Positions 42,473-51,057 of a DNA stretch of 64,000 nucleotides are shown piece by piece; the stretch's first letter is position 1; each line of letters starts with the position of its first letter. Under the pieces are notes generated by a model, which saw nothing but the letters and a program-made list of their open reading frames with translations, searched no databases and was not told where the DNA came from. The translations under genes were made by a program, and so were the position numbers. The DNA is taken from positions 1 to 64,000 of the forward strand of contig CALMTS010000437.1 in the NCBI GenBank assembly GCA_937872685.1, read 5' to 3'. This DNA comes from an uncultured Desulfomicrobium sp. (GTDB taxonomy: Bacteria > Desulfobacterota > Desulfovibrionia > Desulfovibrionales > Desulfomicrobiaceae).

Positions 42473-42495
42473 AAAATCCCCATTTTGGGGATTTT
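42473..42495. terminator. Terminator after the response regulator gene
   Basis: AAAATCCCC and GGGGATTTT are perfect inverted arms around ATTTT. On the minus strand the right arm is followed by CCTTTTTAC. It separates the regulatory pair from dctPQM. Confidence 0.7.
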
Positions 42496-42509
42496 GTTCA
42501 TTTTGTTCA
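42492..42509. promoter_or_regulatory. Tandem 9-bp direct repeat upstream of dctP
   Basis: TTTTGTTCA occurs twice back to back, partly overlapping the terminator arm. CitB/DcuR-type response regulators bind AT-rich repeated sites, so this is a candidate site for the adjacent regulator; that is inference. Confidence 0.4.
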
Positions 42510-42537
42510 CGGCGGGGAAGGGGGCGGTCGAGATGCG

Positions 42538-43224
42538 TCAGCTGCGGAAATACCGGCGTTCGGGCCGCCCCACGCTGCCGTAGACCGCTTCGGCGTAGAG
42601 CATGCCTTCGGAGATGAGGTATTCGAGGTAGCGCCTGGCCGTGGACCTGCTGATGCCGATGAGCTCTCCCACGTCCTCGGCGCTGCGGCCGGCCGCGTCG
42701 GCCTGGTCTTCGAAGACGGCGCGGACCTTGATCAGGGTCAGGGCGTCGATGCCTTTGGGCAGGCAGCCGCTGCCGGCCGGCGTGCGCGAAGTGACGGGGT
42801 GGAGCAGGGTGTCCACGTCGTGCTGTTCGATGACGCTGCCCTGGCGCAGGCGGTCGCGGTATGCGCAGAACTTGGTCAGGCAGTCGTGAAATCGTTCGGC
42901 CGTGACGGGCTTGATGAGGTAGTCGAAAACGCCGCCCCGCAGGGCTTCCTTGAGAGGGCCCATCTCGCGGGCCGCAGTGATGAGGATGACGTCGATTTCG
43001 AGCCCCCTGGTTCTGATCTCGCGCAGGAAATCGGTGCCTGGGCCCTCGGGGAAATAGAGGTCCAGCAGGATGAGGTGCGGCTCCAGGGCCAGGGTCATGT
43101 CCCTGGCGTCGTCCAGGCGGTGGGCGATGCCTATCACCTCGCAGTTCGGCACGCGCTCCGTGAAACGGCGGTGCAGCTCGGCGATGCGTACGTCGTCCTC
43201 GACAATGAGTACTCTGGTGACCAT
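42538..43224 (-). CDS. Response regulator of the DcuR/CitB family
   Basis: The 228-aa protein has an N-terminal receiver domain (VLIVEDD acidic pocket, phospho-acceptor Asp55 in HLILLDLYFPEG, Thr in LITAARE, Lys in YLIKPVTAERF). The C-terminal helix-turn-helix is of the CitB/DcuR type (SAEDVGELIGISRSTARRYLEYLISEGML). ATG 43224 is used instead of the track GTG at 43230 because AAGGAG lies 5 nt before it. It starts 2 nt after the sensor kinase stop. Position next to dctPQM and family both point to control of carboxylate uptake. Confidence 0.93.
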   Translation of the reverse strand: MVTRVLIVEDDVRIAELHRRFTERVPNCEVIGIAHRLDDARDMTLALEPHLILLDLYFPEGPGTDFLREIRTRGLEIDVILITAAREMGPLKEALRGGVFDYLIKPVTAERFHDCLTKFCAYRDRLRQGSVIEQHDVDTLLHPVTSRTPAGSGCLPKGIDALTLIKVRAVFEDQADAAGRSAEDVGELIGISRSTARRYLEYLISEGMLYAEAVYGSVGRPERRYFRS

Positions 43225-43226
43225 CT

Positions 43227-44843
43227 TCACTCCTTGGGGATGACCACGGTGAACAGGGCTCCGCCCAATCCGCTGCGGCTCACCATGATTTGTCCTCCGA
43301 GTTCCTCCAGGCGTTGCCGCACGAGGTACAGGCCCACGCCGCGCCGCCCCTGGCCCTTGGACGTAACGCCCCTCTCGAAAATGTGGTCCTGCTCGTCCAC
43401 GGCCACTCCGGGCCCCGAGTCTTCGATCTCGAAGACGATGTCGTTACCCAGGTCGGTGAAGGACATGTCCACGGAACGCAGGCCGGGCGGGCGCTGCAGG
43501 GCCGCTTCGAAGGCGTTGTCCAGCAGGTTGCCCACGATCGTCACGATTTTTTCCTGGCTGATGGACTTGGGCACGTCGGCCAGGGTGCTCTCCCGGTCGA
43601 TGGAGAAGTTCACCCGCAGCTCCTTGGCCCGGTTGTACTTGCCGAGGATGATGGCGGCGATGACCGGGTGCGGGACCGCTTCGCCGAGGAACCGGATGAA
43701 GTCTTCGTAGCCCGATGACTCGGTGACCACAAGGTCCAGGGCTTCCCGGTAGGCCTCGATCTGGATCAGCCCGGCGATGGTGTGCAGCTTGTTGGAATAT
43801 TCGTGGGTCTGGACCCGCAGCAACTCGGAGTATTCCTGTACCTTCGACAGTTCGGCGGCCAGGCGGTCCAGCTCGTCCTTGCGGCGGAAGCTGGCCACCA
43901 CCCCGCGCACCTTCTGGTCCTGGAACACGGGCACGATGTTGAAGATGAGCTCCTGGCCGCCCACGGTGCGCTCCTGGTCGAATTCGGCCTGTCCGGTGTA
44001 GAGCGTGTGAAGCAGGCCGGCCTCGGGTATGACGCTGTCCACCGGCCGGCCCGAGAGACGCTCCTGCTGGCTCAGTCCGATGTACCGGCGGGCCGCCTGG
44101 TTGGTCACGCGGATATCGCCCTGGTGGTCGATGGCCACGACGCCTTCGCGGATGGTTTGGAGCACGGCGACGCGTTCCAGGTAGAGGTTGGTGATTTCGG
44201 AGGGCTCCAGGCCCAGGGTCAGGCGTTTGAGCCGGCCGGCGATGACCACGGCGCTCAGGATGCCGACCACGCTCATGCCGATGATGTACATGAGCGGCTT
44301 GTCCAGGTGCGCCGATATGGATTGGTGCACGTTTTCCGAGAGGTAGCCCACGGACACGAAGCCTATGATGCTCCCGTCCTCGTCCAGGATGGGCGTCATG
44401 CCGCGCAGGGATCGTCCCAAGGTGCCGACGGCCTCGGAGACGTATGATTTGCCTTCCTTCAGGGCCGGCCCCGTGTCGCCGCCGACAAAGGTCTGTCCGA
44501 TGCGTTCCGGGACCGGGTGCGAGTAGCGCCGCTCCTGCGTGTCGCCGATGACGACGAACGAGGCGCCGGTCTTGCTGCGGATGGCTTCGGCCAGGGCCTG
44601 GATCTCCCCCTGGGGGTCGCCTGCCAGCAGGGCCTCTCGTATGCGCGGTATCTGGGCGATGGTCTTGGCCGTCTGCAGGGCCGTTTCGCCGATCTGCTCG
44701 TGGAGCATCTCTTCGGCCAGTTCGGAAATGACGTGCCAGCTGACGGCGATCTGGATGACGACCAGGGCCAGCACCATGTGGATCAGGTGCGACTGGATGG
44801 TTGCCGGCTTCAGCCAGCCGAGGATTCGTGACCAGGACAACAT
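43227..44843 (-). CDS. Sensor histidine kinase of the DcuS/CitA family
   Basis: The 538-aa membrane kinase has two transmembrane helices (about 18-38 and 181-201) flanking a periplasmic sCache/PDC sensor domain (SKTGASFVVIGDTQERRYSHP, GRSLRGMTPILDEDGSIIGFVSVGYL). A cytoplasmic PAS domain (REGVVAIDHQGDIRVTNQAARRYIG) follows. The kinase core has the DcuS/CitA-type H-box HEYSNKLHTIAGLIQ, N-box GNLLDNAFEAAL and G-boxes EDSGPGV and GRRGVGLYLVRQR. ATG 44843 with GGAGG 7 nt upstream is chosen; the track ORF adds 304 spurious residues. It probably senses a periplasmic di- or tricarboxylate and phosphorylates the adjacent regulator. Confidence 0.93.
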   Translation of the reverse strand: MLSWSRILGWLKPATIQSHLIHMVLALVVIQIAVSWHVISELAEEMLHEQIGETALQTAKTIAQIPRIREALLAGDPQGEIQALAEAIRSKTGASFVVIGDTQERRYSHPVPERIGQTFVGGDTGPALKEGKSYVSEAVGTLGRSLRGMTPILDEDGSIIGFVSVGYLSENVHQSISAHLDKPLMYIIGMSVVGILSAVVIAGRLKRLTLGLEPSEITNLYLERVAVLQTIREGVVAIDHQGDIRVTNQAARRYIGLSQQERLSGRPVDSVIPEAGLLHTLYTGQAEFDQERTVGGQELIFNIVPVFQDQKVRGVVASFRRKDELDRLAAELSKVQEYSELLRVQTHEYSNKLHTIAGLIQIEAYREALDLVVTESSGYEDFIRFLGEAVPHPVIAAIILGKYNRAKELRVNFSIDRESTLADVPKSISQEKIVTIVGNLLDNAFEAALQRPPGLRSVDMSFTDLGNDIVFEIEDSGPGVAVDEQDHIFERGVTSKGQGRRGVGLYLVRQRLEELGGQIMVSRSGLGGALFTVVIPKE

Positions 44844-45002
44844 GCGGTTTCCTCCGTACACGAGTTTCATCACCAATTGCTGCTGGTCTGGCAAGGGTAC
44901 ACATCCGCCGGGCGGTGATGGGAGGGGAAGGACCGGCGGTCCTGGATGCCGGGGGATATGCCGGAACCCTGCGAGATTGCGGACGGAATTCAAGGGTCGA
45001 GA

Positions 45003-45031
45003 TTGCCGTGGGGCCGGACACGGAGTATGAC
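45003..45031 (+). promoter_or_regulatory. Sigma-70-type promoter of the ZIP transporter gene
   Basis: TTGCCG (45003-45008) and TATGAC (45026-45031) are separated by 17 nt, 35 nt upstream of the ATG. Confidence 0.5.
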
Positions 45032-45066
45032 AACCGAAATATGGAACACGCAATGGAGGATGGCGT

Positions 45067-45879
45067 ATGCACGAATGGTTTTTGACCCAGAGCCCGGTGA
45101 TGCAGGCTTTTCTGGCGACGTGCTTCACCTGGTTCGTCACCGCCCTGGGTGCGGGGGTGGTTTTTTTCTTCAAGCGAATCAACCGCAAGCTGCTGGACGG
45201 AATGCTCGGGTTTGCCGCCGGAGTCATGATCGCCGCCAGTTTCTGGTCATTGCTGGCGCCGGCCATCGAGATGGCCGAAAACATGGGGCACAGGGCCTGG
45301 CTGACTGCGGCCACGGGTTTTCTGTCCGGGGGCGCCTTCCTGTGGCTGGTGGACGCATTCCTTCCCCATCTGCACCTGGGGTTTCCCAGGTCCGAGGCCG
45401 AAGGCGTGAAGACAAGTTGGCACCGAAGCATCCTCCTGGTCCTGGCCATCACCCTGCACAACATCCCTGAAGGCCTGGCCGTGGGGGTGGCCTTCGGGGC
45501 CCTGGCCGCGGACCTGCCTTCGGCCAACATGGCCGGCGCCATCGCCCTGGCCCTGGGTATCGGGCTGCAGAATTTTCCCGAAGGCGCGGCGGTGTCCGTC
45601 CCCTTGCGCCGGGAAGGCTTCTCCAGGCTGAAAAGTTTCTGGTACGGGCAGATGTCGGGGATCGTGGAGCCCATAGCCGGGGTGCTGGGAGCCTTGGCTG
45701 TCATCACCATGCAACCCATCCTGCCGTACGCATTGGCCTTTGCGGCCGGGGCCATGATTTATGTGGTGGTGGAGGAGCTCATCCCGGAGTCGCAACTGGA
45801 AAAGAATACCGATATCGCAACCATTGGAACCATGCTTGGTTTCTCCGTGATGATGATGCTTGACGTGGGGCTGGGATGA
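45067..45879 (+). CDS. ZIP-family divalent metal transporter
   Basis: This inner-membrane metal ion importer of the ZIP family (zinc or other divalent cations) has 270 aa and about eight hydrophobic helices. The binuclear metal-site motifs are present as [11 protein letters not shown] in TM4 and [11 protein letters not shown] in TM5. The His-rich loop (FLPHLHLGF) is typical of the GufA-like bacterial subgroup. GGAGG precedes ATG 45067 and a plausible promoter lies 35 nt upstream. It is divergent from the sensor kinase and appears monocistronic. The specific metal is unknown. Confidence 0.93.
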   Translation: MHEWFLTQSPVMQAFLATCFTWFVTALGAGVVFFFKRINRKLLDGMLGFAAGVMIAASFWSLLAPAIEMAENMGHRAWLTAATGFLSGGAFLWLVDAFLPHLHLGFPRSEAEGVKTSWHRSILLVLAITLHNIPEGLAVGVAFGALAADLPSANMAGAIALALGIGLQNFPEGAAVSVPLRREGFSRLKSFWYGQMSGIVEPIAGVLGALAVITMQPILPYALAFAAGAMIYVVVEELIPESQLEKNTDIATIGTMLGFSVMMMLDVGLG

Positions 45880-46029
45880 GGCGTCCAAAAGTGCATGGAC
45901 CGTGCGGAAAATCTCGATGATTCGAGTGGTTACTTGAAACGAAGAAAAAAAACGGCGCCTCCTCTTGTCATTGAAATACAGGGTATTATTCTTAGTCAAT
46001 CGAATGAAAGAATCTCTCTCTGTTTTTCG

Positions 46030-46058
46030 TTGACTCTAAATTGATTGAAACATAATAC
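46030..46058 (+). promoter_or_regulatory. Strong sigma-70-type promoter of the 126-aa gene
   Basis: TTGACT (46030-46035) and TAATAC (46053-46058) are separated by exactly 17 nt, 35 nt upstream of the start codon, in an AT-rich region that could include an UP element. Confidence 0.7.
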
Positions 46059-46093
46059 TCGACACAAACATCCAACTCATTTTGGAGGCTGCT

Positions 46094-46474
46094 ATGGTTA
46101 ATATGGATTATCCAGGACCGTGCTTTGCGTGTTCCGCCATTGATGGCTGTGCGACTGAAGAAGCGAAGAAGCTCGCTGTAAAAGGTTACTGCAAGGGCGT
46201 GGAGCGTGAACTCAACGCCTGGAAAGCCACTCTCTATGAGGTCATGGCAGGTTTTCTCGATCTTGGCGACAAGGATCGTGGCGCAGCTGCCGACGCAGTT
46301 GCAGAGATAAAGGCCCTGGTACGGGAAATCGAAGCCAAGACAGCCCAGCTCGAAGCCGAATGCCCGCTTGAGATGGCCCCCATCGAGAAAGACCTCGGCG
46401 ACAAGATGGGCAAGCTCCGGGTGCATTACACCAAGGCCATGGAAGTGATCGGAGCCGGTTCTTTCGGAGGCTGA
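46094..46474 (+). CDS. Protein of unknown function (126 aa) with cysteine-rich N-terminus
   Basis: I do not recognise this family. The N-terminus (MVNMDYPGPCFACSAIDGC) holds three closely spaced cysteines, with a fourth in VKGYCKG. The rest is predicted helical and charged (DAVAEIKALVREIEAKTAQLEAECPLEM), with a glycine-rich end (GAGSFGG). There is no signal peptide or membrane helix. GGAGG lies 5 nt before ATG 46094 (the track start at 46082 is the TTG that overlaps the Shine-Dalgarno). A near-consensus promoter and a strong terminator enclose it as a single-gene unit, which suggests high expression. The cysteines could bind metal or take part in redox chemistry; this is speculation. Confidence 0.8.
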   Translation: MVNMDYPGPCFACSAIDGCATEEAKKLAVKGYCKGVERELNAWKATLYEVMAGFLDLGDKDRGAAADAVAEIKALVREIEAKTAQLEAECPLEMAPIEKDLGDKMGKLRVHYTKAMEVIGAGSFGG

Positions 46475-46505
46475 TCCCCGGCCCGAAGCAGAAAATGAAC
46501 GTGTG

Positions 46506-46535
46506 CGCCCGGTGTTTAACGCCGGGCGTTTTTTT
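46506..46535 (+). terminator. Terminator after the 126-aa gene
   Basis: CGCCCGG pairs with CCGGGCG, followed by TTTTTTT. Confidence 0.88.
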
Positions 46536-46578
46536 GGCTCGCCAGTCCTGGCACAGAGATTCAACCGGAGGTTATCCC

Positions 46579-46986
46579 ATGAATTTCATGTTCTGGGCCA
46601 AGCTCTATCTGGCAACTGTTCCGGTCTTTTTCGCCATCGACATGGTCTGGCTGGGCTTTGTGGCCAGAAATTTCTATAAGTCCAATTTGAACCATCTTCT
46701 GAGTCCCGACGTCAACTGGCCCGCCGCCTTCGTTTTCTATTTCATCTATATCGCGGGCATTCTCCTCTTTGCCGTGCGCCCCGGCCTGGAGGCCCAGTCC
46801 CTGGCCAGGGCCTGTCTGTGGGGCGCGCTCTTCGGTTTCTTCACCTACGCGACCTATGACCTGACCAATCTGGCCACCCTGCGGGACTGGCCCGTGAACG
46901 TCGTGGTCGTGGATATCCTGTGGGGCACGGTCCTGTGCACCCTGGTGGCCGGAGGCAGCTATCTGATCGGCCTCCGGCTGGCCTGA
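46579..46986 (+). CDS. DUF2177 family membrane protein
   Basis: The 135-aa membrane protein has four hydrophobic helices and DUF2177-like sequences: VPVFFAIDMVWLGFVARNFYKSNLNHLL near the N-terminus and GALFGFFTYATYDLTNLATLRDWPVNVVVVDILWGT in the middle. The function of the family is unknown. ATG 46579 has GGAGG 7 nt upstream; the track start in the terminator is rejected. It is the first gene of a compact operon of lipid-related genes. Confidence 0.88.
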   Translation: MNFMFWAKLYLATVPVFFAIDMVWLGFVARNFYKSNLNHLLSPDVNWPAAFVFYFIYIAGILLFAVRPGLEAQSLARACLWGALFGFFTYATYDLTNLATLRDWPVNVVVVDILWGTVLCTLVAGGSYLIGLRLA

Positions 46987-47003
46987 AACAAACGGAGGGA
47001 CGC

Positions 47004-47819
47004 ATGACGACCGTTCTGCTCGGCGCGGCCGTGGCTCTGCTTCTGACCATGAACGCCATGTTTGTCGTGAACATGCGCGCAAACGACAACAGCCTCATCG
47101 ACGTCGCCTACGGTCCGGCCTTCATCCTGGCCTCGGCCGGGGCCTGGCTCGCGGGCGGGATGCCGGATCATTTCCGGATCCTGCTCATGCTCGGCATGGT
47201 CTGCCTGTGGGGCGTGCGGCTGGCGTTGCATATCGGCCTGCGACACCGCGGCCGGGGGGAGGATTTCCGCTATCGGAACTTCCGTGAAGCCTGGGGCGAA
47301 GATTTTGTCTGGCGCAGCTTCCTGCAGATCAACATGCTGCAGGGGGCCGTCATCCTCGTCGTCGCCACGCCCATTCTGCTGGTCATCGCCCGTCCCGGCG
47401 GTGAGCCGGCCTGGACCGACGCGCTGGGGTTGGCCCTTTTTGCGCTGGGCTTTTTCTTCGAGGCCGTGGGTGACTGGCAGCTCATGCGTTTCAAGAAGGA
47501 CCCGGCCAACAAGGGGCGCATCATGACCCTTGGCCTGTGGAGGTACACCCGGCATCCGAACTATTTCGGGGAGGCGGTCCTGTGGTGGGGTATCTTTTTC
47601 GTCGGTCTGGCATCGCCTTTGGGCCTTTTCGGCCTGATCAGCCCTCTGGTCATCGGTTTTCTGCTGCTCAAGGTTTCGGGCGTTCCCATGCTGGAGGCCA
47701 GGTACGGCGGAAATCCCGAGTTCGAGGCCTACAAGGAGGCGACCAGCGCTTTCATACCCAGGCCTCCGCGTCAGCCCGCGGCGGCGCCTTCGGTTCCTGA
47801 ACAGGGAGAAGAGCCATGA
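47004..47819 (+). CDS. DUF1295 membrane protein (steroid 5-alpha-reductase/isoprenylcysteine methyltransferase-like)
   Basis: The 271-aa polytopic membrane protein belongs to the DUF1295 family, related to steroid 5-alpha-reductases and ICMT-type enzymes. Key sequences are SLIDVAYGPAFILASAGAWL near the N-terminus and the C-terminal signature LWRYTRHPNYFGEAVLWWGIFF, then EARYGGNPEFEAYKEATSAFIPRPP. These suggest an NADPH-dependent reductase or transferase acting on a hydrophobic substrate. ATG 47004 has GGAGG upstream. Its stop overlaps the next start (ATGA), so it is translationally coupled to the FAD oxidoreductase. Confidence 0.88.
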   Translation: MTTVLLGAAVALLLTMNAMFVVNMRANDNSLIDVAYGPAFILASAGAWLAGGMPDHFRILLMLGMVCLWGVRLALHIGLRHRGRGEDFRYRNFREAWGEDFVWRSFLQINMLQGAVILVVATPILLVIARPGGEPAWTDALGLALFALGFFFEAVGDWQLMRFKKDPANKGRIMTLGLWRYTRHPNYFGEAVLWWGIFFVGLASPLGLFGLISPLVIGFLLLKVSGVPMLEARYGGNPEFEAYKEATSAFIPRPPRQPAAAPSVPEQGEEP

Positions 47820-49084
47820 ACACTGCGCCGGCACAGAAGTCCGTGGCGGTCATCGGCGGCGGGGTTGCGGGAATCGTGGCCGCGCATCTGCTGCAGGGAA
47901 CCCGCGAGGTGACCGTCTTCGAGGCGAACGACTACCTGGGCGGCCACACCCACACGATCTCCGTGCCGGACGGGCCCGATTGCGGCACTCCGGTGGACAC
48001 GGGCTTCATCGTCTTCAACGAGGCTACGTACCCGCTTTTCATACGGTTTCTGGATGAACTGGAGGTCCCTTCCCGAGAGTCCGAAATGTCCTTCGGCTTT
48101 CATTGCGAACGAACGGGGCTGACCTATGCGGGCACGGACCTGAACGGCCTTTTCGTCCAGCGCGGGAACGCCGTCTCTCCGCAATACTGGCGCTTTCTGT
48201 TCGAAATCGCCCGTTTCTGCCGCCAAGCCAAGAAGGATGTCGAGGGCGACGAGGACATGGGCACCCTGGATGATTACATCCGGCGGCGCAACTTCTCGCC
48301 CTTCATGGTCGAGAATTATCTCCTGCCCATGGCCGCGGCCATCTGGTCCACACCGGCCGGGCGTGTCGGCCGGTTCCCGGCCCTGTCCTTCCTGCGCTTC
48401 TTCCGCAACCACGGACTCCTTTCGCTCGTCGACAGGCCGCGCTGGAGGACCGTACGGGGAGGGAGCTGCAGCTATGTTCGGGCCTTCCTGCGCCGTTTCC
48501 GGGGCACGATACGGCTTGGAGCGCCGGTGCGCAGGGTCATGCGCAACGCTGGGGCCGTGACGGTGGAAATCGATGGCGGGGAGTCCCGCGTGTTTGATGA
48601 CGTCTTCATCGCGGCCCATGCCGATCAGGCCCTGCGGCTTCTGGGCGACCCCTCGCCCGAGGAGGTCCGGCTTCTGGGCGCATGGCGCTACGAGGAGAAC
48701 AGGACCGTCCTGCACACGGACGTCTCGGTCCTGCCACGGGAGCGAGCGGCCTGGGCGTGCTGGAATTTCAGGCGCGAGGCCAGGGAGGAACGGAGCGTAT
48801 TCGTGACCTATTCGATGAATCTCCTGCAGGGCCTGGCCGGGGATCGGCAGTTTCTGGTCACCCTGAACAGCCCGGCGCCCCTCGCCAGGTCGAAGGTCCT
48901 GGCGGACCTGGTCTATCATCACCCCGTGTACACGCGGGAGTCCATGGCCACCCAGGGCGAGCTCGCTTCGCTCAACGGGCAGCGGAACACATGGTTCTGC
49001 GGCAGCTATTTCGGGTACGGATTCCACGAGGATGCGGTCCGCTCCGCTCATGCGGCCGTGGAAAGCTTCAGGAGGAAAGGATGA
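47816..49084 (+). CDS. FAD-dependent oxidoreductase (amine oxidase/desaturase-like) of the lipid operon
   Basis: The 422-aa flavoprotein starts with a Rossmann FAD-binding motif (VAVIGGGVAGIVAAHLLQG), followed by FEANDYLGGHTHTISVPDG, typical of amine-oxidase/phytoene-desaturase-like enzymes. A second conserved segment is DDVFIAAHADQALRLLGDPS, and the C-terminus carries WFCGSYFGYGFHEDAVRSAHAAVE. Genes of this type are commonly found next to DUF1365 and cyclopropane-fatty-acid synthase genes and are thought to act on unsaturated or modified acyl chains. It overlaps the previous gene by 4 bp and the next by 4 bp (ATGA). Confidence 0.9.
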   Translation: MNTAPAQKSVAVIGGGVAGIVAAHLLQGTREVTVFEANDYLGGHTHTISVPDGPDCGTPVDTGFIVFNEATYPLFIRFLDELEVPSRESEMSFGFHCERTGLTYAGTDLNGLFVQRGNAVSPQYWRFLFEIARFCRQAKKDVEGDEDMGTLDDYIRRRNFSPFMVENYLLPMAAAIWSTPAGRVGRFPALSFLRFFRNHGLLSLVDRPRWRTVRGGSCSYVRAFLRRFRGTIRLGAPVRRVMRNAGAVTVEIDGGESRVFDDVFIAAHADQALRLLGDPSPEEVRLLGAWRYEENRTVLHTDVSVLPRERAAWACWNFRREAREERSVFVTYSMNLLQGLAGDRQFLVTLNSPAPLARSKVLADLVYHHPVYTRESMATQGELASLNGQRNTWFCGSYFGYGFHEDAVRSAHAAVESFRRKG

Positions 49085-51057
49085 ATTCGAGGATCTATGC
49101 CGGGATTCTGCGCCACGAGCGGCTGCACGCAGTCCGGCACGGCTTCGAGTACGGGCTGCACATGTTCGCCCTGGACCTGGCTGAACTGGGTGAACTGGAT
49201 CGCACATGCGCCCTGTTCGGGCACAACCGGTTCCGCCCGTTGGCCCTGTACGACCGTGACTATCTGTATCCGGGCGACGAACCCCTGGGCGACAAGGTCC
49301 AGCGCGTACTGCGCGGGAGCGGGATCGACGGAGAGCCTGCCCGGGTGGTACTGCTCACGGCCCTGCGGCAGTTCGGCTACGTCTTCAATCCGGCCAGCTT
49401 CTTCTACTGCATGGACGCGTCCGGCCGCCTTTTCTGCGTGCTGGCGCAGGTCAACAACACCTTTGGCGAGACGCACCTCTATGTCCTCACGCCGCAGGGG
49501 GACGCTGGACGTTTCCGGGCGGACAAGGCTTTTCACGTCTCCCCTTTCTTCCCGCGCGAGGGTCGCTACGAATTCGATTTTTCCGGGCTGGAAGAGGGGA
49601 TGTCCATCACCATCACCTATTTTCTGGAAGACAGGCCTGCCCTGACGGCCTCCTTCTGCGGTACCGCCAGCCCCATGACCGGACGGAATCTGGCCGCCCT
49701 GCTGTGGCGTCATCCTCTGCGCGCCGCCATGACATTCCCGCGCATTCTTGCGCAGGCGGCACGGCTCTATTTCGGGAAAAAGCGGCCGGTATTCCCCAAG
49801 CCCGAGCCCGCCTCGGCCATGACCATCCGACATGCCCCCCCGACTTTCGCTGACAGGCTCGGGAGGGCTGCGGTGCGTTCCTTCCTGAACCGTCTGGATC
49901 ATGGGCGCCTGACCATGACCCTGCCGGACGGGAGCAAAGAGATTTTCGGCGTTTCCGACGGGGGGCCGGACGTCGAAATGGCCGTGCACCGCTTCCGTTT
50001 CTTCCGGCGGACGCTCTTTTCCGGAGACATCGGTTTCGGCGAGGCCTATGCCGACGGGGATTGGAGCGCTCCCGAACTCACCCGGTTGCTCGGCTTGCTG
50101 GCCCTGCGCGAGGAAGTCCTGAACGACCGCCGCTTTCTCCCGGCGCTGGCCGGGCGGGCCCTGAATTTCGCGGCCCACCTGCGCCGGCCCAACACCGTCC
50201 CCGGAAGCCGGCGCAACATCGCCGAACACTACGACCTGGGCAACGACTTCTACCGCCTTTTCCTGGACCCGACCATGTCATATTCCGGCGGGCTCTTCCT
50301 GAGCGGGAATGACAATCTGGAACAGGCCCAGAGGAACAAGATGCGAGCCGTCATCGACATGGCCGGCATCGGCCCCGGGGACCACGTCCTTGAGATCGGG
50401 TGCGGGTGGGGCGGTTTCGCCCTGGAAGCGGTCCGGCAGACCGGATGCCGGGTAACCGGGCTCACCATTTCCGCGGAGCAGCACCGGCTGGCCACGGAGC
50501 GTGTCCGCGAAGCCGGCCTCGAAGACCGGATCGAAATCCTGTTGACCGACTACCGCCACGCACAGGGCATGTTCAGCCGCATCGTGTCCATCGAGATGCT
50601 CGAGGCCGTGGGACACGCCAACCTGCCCGTCTACTTCGAGGCCATCGATCGCCTGCTCTCCCCGGGCGGCACGGCCGTGCTGCAGGTCATCACCATGGCC
50701 GACCAGAAGTACGGTGCCTACCGCCACGGCTCGGACTGGATCCGCAAGCACATCTTCCCCGGCGGCCATCTGCCTTCACTGGGAGCCATGGTCCGGGCCA
50801 TGAGCGCCCGCACGAGGCTTGGCGTCACGCGGCTGGCGGACATCGGGCCGGATTATGCGCATACGCTCAGGCTGTGGCGCGAGGCGTTCCTGGCCCGCGA
50901 CCAGGAGATACGGGCGCTGGGTTTCGACGATATTTTTATTCGTAAATGGTTGTATTATTTTGGTTATTGCGAAGCTGGATTTGCCTGCCGCACGGTGCGC
51001 AACTACCAGTTGCAGCTTTCGAGAATGTGTGAGCCGGGCAACCGGGGGCGGGCGTGA
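49081..51057 (+). CDS. Fusion protein: DUF1365 domain plus cyclopropane-fatty-acid-synthase-type methyltransferase
   Basis: One 658-aa frame joins two proteins that are usually separate. Residues about 1-240 are DUF1365 (IYAGILRHERLHAVRHGFEYGLHMFALDL, LTALRQFGYVFNPASFFYC, NNTFGETHLYVL). Residues about 265-650 are a CFA synthase-like SAM-dependent methyltransferase (RRNIAEHYDLGNDFYRLFLDPTMSYS, SAM motif HVLEIGCGWGGFALEAV near residue 435, SIEMLEAVGHANLPVYF, QVITMADQKYGAYRHGSDWIRKHIFPGG). CFA synthases transfer a methylene or methyl group to the double bond of membrane acyl chains. ATG 49081 follows GGAGGAAAGG and overlaps the FAD gene stop; the track ORF upstream part is a frame shadow. The DUF1365 function is unknown. 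Confidence 0.9.
   Translation: MNSRIYAGILRHERLHAVRHGFEYGLHMFALDLAELGELDRTCALFGHNRFRPLALYDRDYLYPGDEPLGDKVQRVLRGSGIDGEPARVVLLTALRQFGYVFNPASFFYCMDASGRLFCVLAQVNNTFGETHLYVLTPQGDAGRFRADKAFHVSPFFPREGRYEFDFSGLEEGMSITITYFLEDRPALTASFCGTASPMTGRNLAALLWRHPLRAAMTFPRILAQAARLYFGKKRPVFPKPEPASAMTIRHAPPTFADRLGRAAVRSFLNRLDHGRLTMTLPDGSKEIFGVSDGGPDVEMAVHRFRFFRRTLFSGDIGFGEAYADGDWSAPELTRLLGLLALREEVLNDRRFLPALAGRALNFAAHLRRPNTVPGSRRNIAEHYDLGNDFYRLFLDPTMSYSGGLFLSGNDNLEQAQRNKMRAVIDMAGIGPGDHVLEIGCGWGGFALEAVRQTGCRVTGLTISAEQHRLATERVREAGLEDRIEILLTDYRHAQGMFSRIVSIEMLEAVGHANLPVYFEAIDRLLSPGGTAVLQVITMADQKYGAYRHGSDWIRKHIFPGGHLPSLGAMVRAMSARTRLGVTRLADIGPDYAHTLRLWREAFLARDQEIRALGFDDIFIRKWLYYFGYCEAGFACRTVRNYQLQLSRMCEPGNRGRA

Noticed and set aside
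44844-45755. N-terminal 304 residues of the track ORF for the sensor kinase
   Set aside because: They are antisense to the ZIP gene and cross an intergenic region; the ribosome-binding site places the kinase start at 44843.
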